23,443 nucleotides of DNA from CAYXTI01 sp964468495 (GTDB lineage Bacteria > Pseudomonadota > Alphaproteobacteria > Rickettsiales > Rickettsiaceae): positions 1 through 23,443 of the forward strand of contig CAYXTI010000011.1 of NCBI GenBank assembly GCA_964468495.1, read 5' to 3'. Positions 1 to 7,449 of the stretch are shown piece after piece (within the stretch, counting starts at the first letter, position 1; each line of letters opens with the position of its first letter). The notes under the pieces are model-generated. The model was not told the origin of the DNA. It saw only the letters and a list, made by a program, of their open reading frames with translations, and did not search any database. The translations under genes and the position numbers were made by a program.

Positions 1-139
1 TGGTAGCAACCTGCGCAAAATTAGAAAATTCTTTATTACCAACTGCAAAATCAGTAAAAGATTTGGAAGTATGACTAAATCCAGCTATAATAGTTCCAAC
101 TAAAAAAATAACTATGAATGATATATCTAAAATATGCAT
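1..139 (-). CDS. Sodium:solute symporter family protein, N-terminal fragment (runs off the window)
   Basis: Only the first 46 codons are present; the gene continues past base 1. The peptide starts MHILDISFIV, forms one hydrophobic helix (about residues 4-20), and continues with TDFAVGNKEFSNFAQVAT. A first membrane helix followed by a D-[FY]-x-V-G-x-[KR]-x-[FL] segment leading into helix 2 is typical of the sodium:solute symporter (SSS) family, whose members use the sodium gradient to import substrates such as proline, pantothenate or other organic solutes. The substrate cannot be judged from this fragment. Some alphaproteobacterial members carry a fused histidine kinase, which cannot be seen here. 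The gene lies 152 bp downstream of lipB on the same strand, so it may be the last gene of the der-mutL-lipB run or have its own promoter. The family call rests on a short match and is moderate. Confidence 0.55.
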   Translation of the reverse strand, partial: MHILDISFIVIFLVGTIIAGFSHTSKSFTDFAVGNKEFSNFAQVAT

Positions 140-291
140 AAATAAATGCTCTATTAAAATTTACCTTTAAAACTCTGAAACATTATCCACTCTAGCCTAA
201 AATAATATAAAATACAACCCCCATCATTTATAAAGTAACCACTAATATCGATAGTATATAATTTTATATTTAAGTAGAATTAATGTAATCA

Positions 292-954
292 CTAATTTAT
301 AAATATTTTATCAAAATGTAATTTTAAAACCTTATCAAATTCCTCGATACTGATAACTTTACCTAAATGTACAATAGAAGTAACTGAATATTCTTTAATA
401 CCGCACGGAATTATTCCTTTATAGTTTTCTAAATTTGGGTTAATATTAACCGCTATACCATGATATGCTATCCATTTTCTAACTTTTATTCCAATTGCTG
501 CTATTTTTGCAATAATATTATTATATCTTGTCCAAATTCCTACCATTCCTGATATTGAAAATGCTTCAATATTAAATTCTAATAATACATTAATAATCCA
601 CTGTTCAAGATTTTTAATATAATTTTTAATATCCTTCCCTCCTAAAATGTATTCCATACTCAAAATAGGATAAATTAATCTTTGTCCAGGACCATGATAT
701 ATCCATCCCCCTCCTCGGTCAGTATAAGTAATTGGAATTTTATCACTATAAATGAGATCACTATCCTTAAAACTTCTGCCTGCTGTATAAACATCATTAT
801 GTTCAACTAAATAAACTGATCCTATTTTTTTCTTTATTAATATCTCCTCTACTACCTCATTCATAACTAATAACCACTTATTATATTCTGTATAGCCATC
901 TATTTTTATCCAATTTATTTTTTGCCTCTTATTCATTATATTATATTTGTCCAT
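292..954 (-). CDS. lipB: Octanoyl-[ACP]:protein octanoyltransferase LipB
   Basis: LipB moves the octanoyl group from acyl carrier protein to a lysine of the lipoyl domains of pyruvate and 2-oxoglutarate dehydrogenases; LipA (not in the window) then inserts sulfur. The 220-residue length is normal. Visible motifs are R80-GGGWIYHGPGQ (the family's RGG-x(3)-YHGPGQ signature), K150 in the AKIAAIGIKV segment (the conserved lysine), H165-G in AYHGIAVNINP, and C184 in IIPCGI followed by SVTS. In characterised LipB proteins this lysine and cysteine form the catalytic dyad. The start at 954 gives MDKYNIM; M7 is an equally possible start because both precede the conserved region. It lies 42 bp after mutL on the same strand, consistent with co-transcription. 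The stop codon is TAG. Nothing appears broken. Confidence 0.95.
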   Translation of the reverse strand: MDKYNIMNKRQKINWIKIDGYTEYNKWLLVMNEVVEEILIKKKIGSVYLVEHNDVYTAGRSFKDSDLIYSDKIPITYTDRGGGWIYHGPGQRLIYPILSMEYILGGKDIKNYIKNLEQWIINVLLEFNIEAFSISGMVGIWTRYNNIIAKIAAIGIKVRKWIAYHGIAVNINPNLENYKGIIPCGIKEYSVTSIVHLGKVISIEEFDKVLKLHFDKIFIN

Positions 955-996
955 TTTTATGCTTTATTATCAATCATATAAATTAACTTCAAATAT

Positions 997-2946
997 TTAT
1001 GTTCTCCCAAACAACTTTTCTATATCATTAAGTTTTAACATTATATAAGTTGGACGCCCATGATTACACTGTCCTGAATTTGGGGTTTTTTCTATTTGTC
1101 TTAATAATTCATTCATCTCTTCAATTAACAATTTTCTTCCTGATCTAATAGAATAATGACAAGCATAAGTTTCTGTGACATGCTCAATCAATCTTGACAA
1201 TACAACATTATCCCCTTCAGATACTAAATAATCAGCTATATCTTGTATTAAATTAATAATATTTACATCTCCTATTAAACTAGGAACTTCAGAAACAATA
1301 ATAGATTTTTCACCAAATTTTTTAACAGTTAACCCTAGATTAGACAATTTTTTTTTATATTCTTCTATTAACTCTGCCCTTTTATTATCTGGCATTTCTA
1401 TAATCTCAGCAATAAGCAAACGCTGTTTAATTAAACCATTATTTGCTAATTGAGACTTTATTTTCTCATATACAATACGTTCATGTGCAGCATGTTGATC
1501 TACTATAATAATATTATCTTTAGTTTGAGAAATAATATAGTTCTTATATAGCTGTGCCTTTGCAAAGCCTAACGGATAGTGATTATTATTTAAATCATAA
1601 TTTTGTCCTTGTTTTTTTACTGTATCATTATCTTTACTCTTATTATCTTTACTCCCATTATCTTTTACATAGTTTCTTTCCAATACATCATTTATTAAGT
1701 TATAATCTGGTCTATTATAACCAAAAACCATATCTCTATCTTGAGTTCTAGCAAGTTCTACTACTTTCTCGTTACTAAAAATATTATTATTGTTATTATG
1801 TACTAGATTATTGTCATCTTTACTATTAACTACTTGATTATATAAACTCTCTTTAATGTTTTTTAAATCGTCATTAACGTAATGATTATTTTTTTCATTA
1901 CTCTGTATATAATCTAATGCTTTATTAGAAATTGTACTAGCTACTCTATAATTACAATTGGATAATGCACTTTTTATCCCATTAATTACTACAGCTCGTA
2001 CCATAACAGGATCAAAAAACCTGACCTCTGTTTTAGATGGATGGACATTAACATCTACTAATATAGGATCAATATCTATAAATAATACACAAACAGCATA
2101 CCTACCTTTTACTAAAAAATCTTGATATGACAATTTTAATGCAAGATTCAAAACTTTATCTTTTATTGGTCTATTATTAACAAATAAAAATTGATCTTCC
2201 ATAGAAGCTCTATGAAAAGTAGGCAAACTACAGAATCCATATACCCTAATTTGGTTATTTTCTAGATTAATAGGCAATGCGTTTTCTAAAAAACCTATAC
2301 CTAATATATCTCTAATACGTTGTTTTATTTGTTTTTCTTTACTGCTATCACTAACCTTATAATTAAATATTTCTTTATTATTATGAACTAATCTAAACTT
2401 AATATCAGGCTTACTAAGAGCAATCTTTTTAATACAATCAATTACTGCATTAAATTCTGTTCTATCTGTACGTAAAAACTTTAATCTAGCTGGAGTAGCA
2501 AAAAATAAATCACTAACCTCTACTACAGTTCCTGTATTACTTAAAGTTGTTGTTAATTCTTGTTGCTTTCCACCAATTATTGATAAACTATAAGCTTTAT
2601 GCAAATCTCTTGTTTTGGTAGTAATTTTTAATTTACTCACTGCACCTATAGATGGAAGTGCTTCACCTCTAAAGCCAAAAAATTTGATATTCATCAAGTT
2701 ATTTTCATCTAATTTTGAAGTAGCATGCCTTTTAACAGATAACAACAATTCCTCTTTTGTCATACCTACTCCGTTATCTGATATAACTATTAAATTTTTT
2801 CCTGCTCTCTCTAAAATTATCTGAATTAATTTAGCTCCAGCATCTATAGAATTTTCTAATAACTCTTTAACCACTGAAGCAGGACGTTCTATTACTTCTC
2901 CAGCAGCAATCTTATTAATAACATTATTGGAAAGAATTTTTATCAT
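997..2946 (-). CDS. mutL: DNA mismatch repair protein MutL with endonuclease motif
   Basis: MutL is the dimeric GHKL ATPase that links mismatch recognition by MutS to strand removal. The N-terminal ATPase domain is intact, with ENSIDAGA at 31-38, DNGVGM at 57-62 and GFRGEALPSI at 91-100; ATPARLKFL and NVHPSK follow. The C-terminal dimerisation domain contains DQHAAHERIVYE at 483-494, which fits the metal-binding endonuclease motif DQHA-x2-E-x4-E, and ends with CNHGRPT. MutL proteins with this motif (as in Bacillus, Thermus and eukaryotes) nick DNA themselves, unlike E. coli MutL, which works with MutH. At 649 residues the length is ordinary. The domains are joined by a polar, Asn/Asp/Lys-rich linker of about 120 residues that includes three KDN-x-[ST] repeats. 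The gene sits 41 bp downstream of der on the same strand. There is no mutS in the window. Confidence 0.95.
   Translation of the reverse strand: MIKILSNNVINKIAAGEVIERPASVVKELLENSIDAGAKLIQIILERAGKNLIVISDNGVGMTKEELLLSVKRHATSKLDENNLMNIKFFGFRGEALPSIGAVSKLKITTKTRDLHKAYSLSIIGGKQQELTTTLSNTGTVVEVSDLFFATPARLKFLRTDRTEFNAVIDCIKKIALSKPDIKFRLVHNNKEIFNYKVSDSSKEKQIKQRIRDILGIGFLENALPINLENNQIRVYGFCSLPTFHRASMEDQFLFVNNRPIKDKVLNLALKLSYQDFLVKGRYAVCVLFIDIDPILVDVNVHPSKTEVRFFDPVMVRAVVINGIKSALSNCNYRVASTISNKALDYIQSNEKNNHYVNDDLKNIKESLYNQVVNSKDDNNLVHNNNNNIFSNEKVVELARTQDRDMVFGYNRPDYNLINDVLERNYVKDNGSKDNKSKDNDTVKKQGQNYDLNNNHYPLGFAKAQLYKNYIISQTKDNIIIVDQHAAHERIVYEKIKSQLANNGLIKQRLLIAEIIEMPDNKRAELIEEYKKKLSNLGLTVKKFGEKSIIVSEVPSLIGDVNIINLIQDIADYLVSEGDNVVLSRLIEHVTETYACHYSIRSGRKLLIEEMNELLRQIEKTPNSGQCNHGRPTYIMLKLNDIEKLFGRT
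1621..1665 (-). repeat. Three 15-bp tandem units in the mutL linker
   Basis: Three direct 15-bp units (1621-1635, 1636-1650, 1651-1665 in plus coordinates) encode K-D-N-[GKD]-[ST] three times in the MutL interdomain linker. The copies differ at a few bases. The tract keeps the reading frame, and gain or loss of a unit would only change linker length. This is directly visible in the sequence. Confidence 0.8.
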
Positions 2947-2987
2947 TGTTTTATGCTATTATTAAATAAAAATATACTAAAATCTCT

Positions 2988-4343
2988 TTATTTCACATAA
3001 GGATTAGATGTTTTTGAAAAATACATCCTAATTGGGATACCTAGTAAATTAAACTCTTCTCTTAAAGATGTTAATAAATAGTTTTTATACGTATTACTAA
3101 TATTGCTAGGATCATTACAAAAAATCTTAAATGTTGGCGGCCTAATATTAATTTGAGTTATATATTTAAGCTTTATTTTTCTATTCCACTTCTTCTTTAT
3201 TGGTAATGGATGTTTCTTTGTTGCTATTACCAACCAGTTATTTAATTTACTAGTAGTAATCTTAAAATTCCATAACTGATAAGTTTTAATAGATTGATCT
3301 AATATACTTAAAATATTATCATTATTAATAGCAGAAATATACAATATAGTTATTTTCTTCAATTGAGATAAAAAATGAGATAATTTATACTGGATTTCTT
3401 TTATAAAATTCTTCATATCTCTAATTAAATCACACTTATTAATCACTACTACTACCCCTCTTCCTTCAGAAATAGCATAATTAATAATAGTCAAATCTTG
3501 TTTTTCAAATGCAATTGAAGCATCCATGATAAAAACTACTATATGTGAAAAACATATATTTTTAATCGTATCTGTAACCGATAACTTCTCTAAGCTATCA
3601 ACTATTTTTGATGCTTTTCTTAAACCAGCAGTATCAATTAACTTTATATTATAATCTTTATATTTCCATAAAATAGATATTGATTCACGAGTAATCCCAA
3701 TTTCATTACCAGTTAACACACGTTGCGATCCAACAATCTTATTAATTATAGTAGATTTACCTACATTAGGTCTTCCAACTATAATAATTTTAATATCCTC
3801 TGTTTTAATCTCCTCTGTTAATACACTGCAATTATTTATAACTTTATCTTCTTTTTCTATTATATGATCATTTATTACTTGATATAAATCAGCTAATCCT
3901 TGACCATGTTTAGCAGATATAGCTATAGGATTATCACTACCTAAATTATAATAATCTTTATCAAAAAAACTCGCCTTTTCTACTTTATTAACAACAATAA
4001 TATATTGTTTCTTCATTTTTCTTATAAATCGAGAAAAAAATTTATCTGTTAATGTAACCCCATCTAAATAATCAATTATTAATAATACTAAATCAGCTTC
4101 ACAAATTGCTTTGTTAGTTTGAACCATCATATTAAATGATAATGCATTATTAATTTTTTCTTCTAATCCCGGTGTATCAATAATATCAAATTCCATTGAT
4201 CCTATTCTAGCACTAGAATATTTTCTATCTCTAGTTACCCCTCGCTGATTATGCACAATAGCACGTTCACTAATACTTAACCTATTAAACAAGGTAGATT
4301 TACCTACATTAGGCCTACCAACTAATACAATTTTTTTAGTCAT
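2988..4343 (-). CDS. der: Ribosome biogenesis GTPase Der (EngA)
   Basis: Der is an essential GTPase with two tandem G domains that assists 50S subunit maturation. Domain 1 has the P-loop GRPNVGKST at 9-17, DTPG at 56-59 and NKVE at 119-122; the last position is Glu rather than the usual Asp of NKxD. Domain 2 has GRPNVGKST at 190-198, DTAG at 237-240 and NKCD at 302-305, fully canonical. The C-terminal KH-like domain is recognisable by KYITQINIRPPTFKIF followed by YLLTSLREEF and GIPIRMYF. The length of 451 residues is normal. It is the first gene of a minus-strand run, der-mutL-lipB, and faces uppS across a 465-bp divergent intergenic region that should hold its promoter. The Asp-to-Glu change in G4 of domain 1 is conservative and may reduce guanine specificity, but the gene otherwise looks intact. 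Confidence 0.96.
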   Translation of the reverse strand: MTKKIVLVGRPNVGKSTLFNRLSISERAIVHNQRGVTRDRKYSSARIGSMEFDIIDTPGLEEKINNALSFNMMVQTNKAICEADLVLLIIDYLDGVTLTDKFFSRFIRKMKKQYIIVVNKVEKASFFDKDYYNLGSDNPIAISAKHGQGLADLYQVINDHIIEKEDKVINNCSVLTEEIKTEDIKIIIVGRPNVGKSTIINKIVGSQRVLTGNEIGITRESISILWKYKDYNIKLIDTAGLRKASKIVDSLEKLSVTDTIKNICFSHIVVFIMDASIAFEKQDLTIINYAISEGRGVVVVINKCDLIRDMKNFIKEIQYKLSHFLSQLKKITILYISAINNDNILSILDQSIKTYQLWNFKITTSKLNNWLVIATKKHPLPIKKKWNRKIKLKYITQINIRPPTFKIFCNDPSNISNTYKNYLLTSLREEFNLLGIPIRMYFSKTSNPYVK

Positions 4344-4545
4344 GCGTTTTACTTATATCATTTATTATTAATAATAATTATTAGGTTATATAAAATATGA
4401 TTTATATTAGAAATTATGATATTTAATCACCTATAGCACAGCAATTATTTATTACATTAACTTTATATTAATCAATATTGTATTAATAATCTAACCAGAT
4501 ATAATAGCATTATTTATTTTATATTATATAATAAACTATAAAAAT

Positions 4546-4583
4546 TAATAAGTTATATTCTTAACTTATTAGCTCTATTGAGC
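4546..4583 (+). terminator. Twin hairpin followed by a T-rich run (possible terminator)
   Basis: A 10-bp perfect stem (TAATAAGTTA at 4546-4555 and its complement at 4562-4571, 6-nt loop) is directly followed by a 4-bp GC-containing stem (GCTC/GAGC, 4572-4583) and then AATATTTTT. The shape is like a rho-independent terminator reading rightward, but no gene upstream reads in that direction. It could instead end antisense transcription or form part of the uppS leader. Support is structural only. Confidence 0.25.
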
Positions 4584-4706
4584 AATATTTTTATGTTATG
4601 ATATGATCTTTTTACTTTGAATATCTATTAGTGTAATTAAATATACTAACATACAATAATAAGCTGCAGTGATTGTATATATAATATAATGCGAACAAAA
4701 AAGTGC

Positions 4707-4746
4707 TATATAATATGATATATAAAATTATATATCATATTATATA
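4707..4746. repeat. Perfect 18-bp inverted repeat (40-bp palindrome, 4-nt loop)
   Basis: Bases 4707-4724 and 4729-4746 are exact reverse complements separated by AAAT. Each arm has only one G/C position, the rest being alternating A and T. It ends 62 bp upstream of the uppS start codon. The stem lacks the GC-rich stem and T-tract of an intrinsic terminator. It could be a transcript hairpin in the uppS leader, a protein-binding palindrome or a cruciform-prone site. Confidence 0.85.
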
Positions 4747-4808
4747 TTAAGTAAAATTAACCTAATCAATTAATTTATAAATATTCTTGATTATAAAACT
4801 ATCTACAT

Positions 4809-5501
4809 ATGCTTCATAACATAAAACATTTAGCTATAGTAATGGATGGTAACGCCAGATGGGCAACTATTAATAACGTATCAAAATCTAATGGACATAA
4901 AAAAGGTGCTGAAGTAGCTCAGCAAATTGTTTTAATTGCTTCAAAACTTAATATATCATATCTAACATTGTATGCTTTTTCATCAGAAAATTGGTATCGA
5001 TCGCCTACAGAGATAGATGTAATCCTTAACCTACTAAATCAATATATAAACAATAAAATTTATGATCTCAATAAAAACCAAATAAAGCTAAAAATTATTG
5101 GCGATTTTAGTAAGCTTAATAATGATCTAAAATCTAAAATTTATCATGCTATGGACCTAACTAAAGATAATAAAAAAATGACTGCCTGTATTGCTTTTAG
5201 TTATGGTAGTAGATCTGAGATAGTTAATGCTTGCCAAAAAATTATTCACTCTAATTTAACTTATGTAGATGAAACGATATTCTCTAAATATATGTATGAT
5301 ACCGAAATGCCTAATGTAGACTTACTAATTAGGTCAGGAGGAAATTATAGAATTAGTAATTTCTTATTATGGCAATTAGCATATGCTGAATTATATTTTT
5401 CAAATAGATTATGGCCAGATTTTAATAAAAATGAAATCATCAAAGCTATAAATCATTATTCCAGCCAAGTACGAAGCTTTGGAAAAAGAAAAAATAACTA
5501 A
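4809..5501 (+). CDS. uppS: Undecaprenyl (polyprenyl) diphosphate synthase UppS
   Basis: This cis-prenyltransferase condenses isopentenyl diphosphate onto farnesyl diphosphate to make the C55 lipid carrier for peptidoglycan and other envelope polymers. The 230-residue protein has all expected landmarks: HLAIVMDGNARWA (D13 is the catalytic aspartate position, followed by R17 and W18), GHKKGA at 29-34, LTLYAFSSENW at 52-62 followed by RSPTE, and the C-terminal DLLIRSGG at 171-178 followed by RISNFLLWQLAYAE and WPDF. The conserved start close to the IVMDGN motif supports base 4809. In many bacteria uppS is followed by cdsA; here it stands alone and is convergent with an MFS gene 86 bp downstream. 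The gene appears functional, implying lipid-carrier synthesis is kept. Confidence 0.96.
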   Translation: MLHNIKHLAIVMDGNARWATINNVSKSNGHKKGAEVAQQIVLIASKLNISYLTLYAFSSENWYRSPTEIDVILNLLNQYINNKIYDLNKNQIKLKIIGDFSKLNNDLKSKIYHAMDLTKDNKKMTACIAFSYGSRSEIVNACQKIIHSNLTYVDETIFSKYMYDTEMPNVDLLIRSGGNYRISNFLLWQLAYAELYFSNRLWPDFNKNEIIKAINHYSSQVRSFGKRKNN

Positions 5502-5551
5502 AACATGAAAAATACTAGATAAATTTATTATCAATAATATTTCTCTTTTAT

Positions 5552-5578
5552 ATTTTAAATTCTAATAATATTTAAAAT
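5552..5578. terminator. AT-only hairpin between convergent uppS and MFS genes
   Basis: A 9-bp perfect inverted repeat (ATTTTAAAT at 5552-5560 and ATTTAAAAT at 5570-5578, 9-nt loop) lies in the 86-bp gap between two convergent genes, where a bidirectional terminator is expected. The stem contains no G or C, so it would be weak; the call rests mainly on location. Confidence 0.3.
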
Positions 5579-5587
5579 TTAAAGCTT

Positions 5588-6820
5588 CTATTTACACTTA
5601 AACAAAGCAAGATATACTAACAATAATATAGCAATTCCCATAGCTATCGGAATCACTAAAAAACTTTTTATAAGAATGTCGCCAGAATAGATCTTAATAC
5701 CATTAATCATTTGATTATCCCATAAAAAATCTATTATAAAACCAATCAAATTATGAAAAATCCATCCAAATAACATAATTATCATATTAGCTACAGCTAA
5801 AGAAAAAGCACTACTTTCTTTTCTACTAAAAGTTGCTATCTTTGGAACAATTACTGTCTGATAAGAGCAAAAAAATCCTATGCCTAAGCATACATATAAC
5901 AAACTATCATAGGTAACTTTCTTACTAAATAAAAAACAAAACAATAAAAACATACCTATAGCTGCTATTATTGTAAATAAAAAATAACTATTAGTTTTTT
6001 CAACAATATAAGGAACGATTATACAACCTATAGACATACCTAAAAGTATGTAAGTTATATTTAAATCAGCTCCAATTTTATCTAAGCCATAAACATTAAT
6101 TAAAAAAATACTTCCCCATGCATCTGCAAAACCTTCCAAAGGCCCTACCATTAATCCAGCACACAAACTAGTTAATAATATTTTACTGTTGGTTACAATA
6201 TATTTTATATCTAATAATAAAGAATTATTATTATTAGTTTCTACTGATTTAGGTAATAAAAAATAAGTTATAAAAGCAAATGTTACTCCTAATAAAATTA
6301 ATATATGAAACATATAATTTAACCCTATCTTTGCAATAACTATATTTAATAATTTTATACAATATACTATTACAATAAGACTTAATGATATCATTAACCC
6401 CAATACCTGAGAAAAATTTTTATATAATATTCTAAAAGTTTGTAATGCCCCTATTATTGCTGCCGAAGATCCTACTCCAATTAAAAATCGGCCAATAACA
6501 ACATATTCCCAACGATCTAAATATACAAAAGGAATTAACCCTACAACCGTTAATATAATACAAATAGGTAATATTATTTTACTTCCAAATTTTGATAATA
6601 AAAATCCAATAGGAATATGAACTAATACATAACCTATATAATATATCCCTGCGAACGACCCGTATTCATGGGCTGTAATAGAATATTTACTTATCATTTT
6701 AGGCATAATTACATTAGGCAATACCCTTAAGATATATTGGTAACAATAAAAAAATGTAATACATAACCAAACCAATAAAGAAATAACTTTATTTTTTTGA
6801 TTTGCTAAAAAAACTTTCAT
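5588..6820 (-). CDS. Major facilitator superfamily (MFS) transporter, substrate unknown
   Basis: The 410-residue protein is hydrophobic almost throughout, with about 12 predicted membrane helices, the normal MFS size and layout. The loop between helices 2 and 3 contains G72-FLLSKFGSK, a variant of MFS motif A (G-x3-D-[RK]-x-G-[RK]-[RK]), and helix 4 has R111-FLIGVGSSAA, typical of motif B. Helix 1 carries YQYILRVLPN (27-36); I recall similar segments in MFS proteins of intracellular bacteria such as Legionella and Coxiella, but that is only an impression. The protein probably imports or exports a small metabolite across the inner membrane, and no substrate can be assigned. It is transcribed away from virB3 and converges on uppS. 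No frameshift or truncation is seen. Confidence 0.85.
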   Translation of the reverse strand: MKVFLANQKNKVISLLVWLCITFFYCYQYILRVLPNVIMPKMISKYSITAHEYGSFAGIYYIGYVLVHIPIGFLLSKFGSKIILPICIILTVVGLIPFVYLDRWEYVVIGRFLIGVGSSAAIIGALQTFRILYKNFSQVLGLMISLSLIVIVYCIKLLNIVIAKIGLNYMFHILILLGVTFAFITYFLLPKSVETNNNNSLLLDIKYIVTNSKILLTSLCAGLMVGPLEGFADAWGSIFLINVYGLDKIGADLNITYILLGMSIGCIIVPYIVEKTNSYFLFTIIAAIGMFLLFCFLFSKKVTYDSLLYVCLGIGFFCSYQTVIVPKIATFSRKESSAFSLAVANMIIMLFGWIFHNLIGFIIDFLWDNQMINGIKIYSGDILIKSFLVIPIAMGIAILLLVYLALFKCK

Positions 6821-6955
6821 AAGATAAAAATTAATAAATCAACACAATAATATAACAGCTAGAATCTAATTATTTAGCTTAGAGTATATATTTATAATAT
6901 AAAGTCAAGTTTATATATTAATTACCCAATATGTCTTCTTTAATAGCATATATTT

Positions 6956-6979
6956 ATCATAATATTATTATGATTTTTT
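6956..6979 (+). terminator. Short hairpin followed by T6
   Basis: An 8-bp stem (ATCATAAT at 6956-6963 and ATTATGAT at 6967-6974) with a 3-nt loop is followed by a run of T ending at 6979. It resembles a weak intrinsic terminator reading rightward, upstream of the candidate virB3 promoter. With one G/C pair the stem is weak, and no rightward gene lies before it. Confidence 0.25.
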
Positions 6980-7047
6980 ATTTAATATATTTTTAGACTT
7001 AAATACACTTGAATCAAAAAATTCTCCAATAATTATATATTATAAGT

Positions 7048-7076
7048 TTGATTAAATATGATTATTGTAATTTAAT
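7048..7076 (+). promoter_or_regulatory. Candidate sigma-70 promoter for the virB3-virB4-virB6 cluster
   Basis: TTGATT at 7048-7053 (4 of 6 to the -35 consensus) is 17 bp from TTTAAT at 7071-7076 (5 of 6 to the -10 consensus). Transcription would begin near 7083, giving a leader of about 55 nt before virB3. Such matches arise often by chance in AT-rich DNA, so this is only a candidate. Confidence 0.35.
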
Positions 7077-7124
7077 AATAGTTATTATAGTTATTTTTTA
7101 ATTAAATCTAACCAAAAATATTTT

Positions 7125-7129
7125 AAGGA
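7125..7129 (+). promoter_or_regulatory. Ribosome binding site of virB3
   Basis: AAGGA lies 9 nt upstream of the ATG at 7139. It is one of only two clear Shine-Dalgarno sequences in the window and supports the chosen virB3 start. Confidence 0.7.
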
Positions 7130-7138
7130 TATAATACG

Positions 7139-7426
7139 ATGTCAGGAGAATTAGAATCAGATACTTTATTTGTAGGACTTACTAGACCATCAATGATTTT
7201 TGGAGTTAGTCTTGAATATGTTATGCTCAATATTATGTTTTCTATCAGTATATTTATACAAAAAACACACATTTTAATAATAGTGATAGCAGGAATAATC
7301 CATTTAATAGGTTATCTATTATGTTTTAAAGAACCAAGATTTATGCAGATATATATGAATTATTTTGCTAAATGTAACCAATGCAATAACAAGCTATATT
7401 ATGGAGCAAATTCTTATATTGTATAG
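7139..7426 (+). CDS. virB3: Type IV secretion system protein VirB3 (RvhB3)
   Basis: VirB3 is a small inner-membrane protein that works with the VirB4 ATPase in the translocation channel. The 95-residue length fits the family. The N-terminus LFVGLTRPSMIFGV matches the conserved VirB3 pattern (LxxGLTRPxM), two hydrophobic stretches follow at about residues 22-40 and 43-63, and CFKEPRFM plus the C-terminal CNQCNNKLYYGANSY segment resembles rickettsial homologs. A good AAGGA ribosome binding site precedes it. It is the first gene of the rightward cluster, 23 bp before virB4, the conserved order in Rickettsiales. In some other bacteria VirB3 is fused to VirB4, but here they are separate. Confidence 0.93.
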   Translation: MSGELESDTLFVGLTRPSMIFGVSLEYVMLNIMFSISIFIQKTHILIIVIAGIIHLIGYLLCFKEPRFMQIYMNYFAKCNQCNNKLYYGANSYIV

Positions 7427-7449
7427 TTAATTACTAAAAGAATATAATA

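Larger units (their letters stand above)
4344..4808. other. 465-bp divergent intergenic region between der and uppS
   Basis: No coding sequence, tRNA or rRNA is apparent. The region is almost entirely A+T and must hold the start signals for der (leftward) and uppS (rightward). Two overlapping TATAAT hexamers occur at 4680-4685 and 4685-4690, but neither has a convincing -35 at the right spacing. Several inverted repeats are present: 4546-4571, 4572-4583 and the long perfect palindrome at 4707-4746, listed separately. A 7-bp inverted pair (ATACAAT/ATTGTAT) surrounds the AAGCTGCAGT segment near 4651-4678. No ribosome binding site of good quality precedes uppS. Confidence 0.6.
6821..7138. other. 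318-bp divergent intergenic region between the MFS gene and virB3
   Basis: No gene is recognisable here. It must contain the promoter of the MFS gene (leftward) and probably the main promoter of the type IV secretion cluster (rightward). It includes a small inverted repeat (ATATAAA/TTTATAT, 6897-6916), a hairpin with a T-run at 6956-6979, a candidate promoter at 7048-7076 and the virB3 ribosome binding site at 7125-7129. Confidence 0.6.

Noticed and set aside
1554..2824. Plus-strand open frames inside mutL (1554-1751 and 2615-2824)
   Set aside because: They are antisense to well-conserved MutL regions and have no coding features of their own.
4680..4690. Overlapping TATAAT hexamers as a uppS promoter
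   Set aside because: No plausible -35 hexamer occurs at 16-18 bp upstream of either, and TATAAT is common by chance in such AT-rich DNA.
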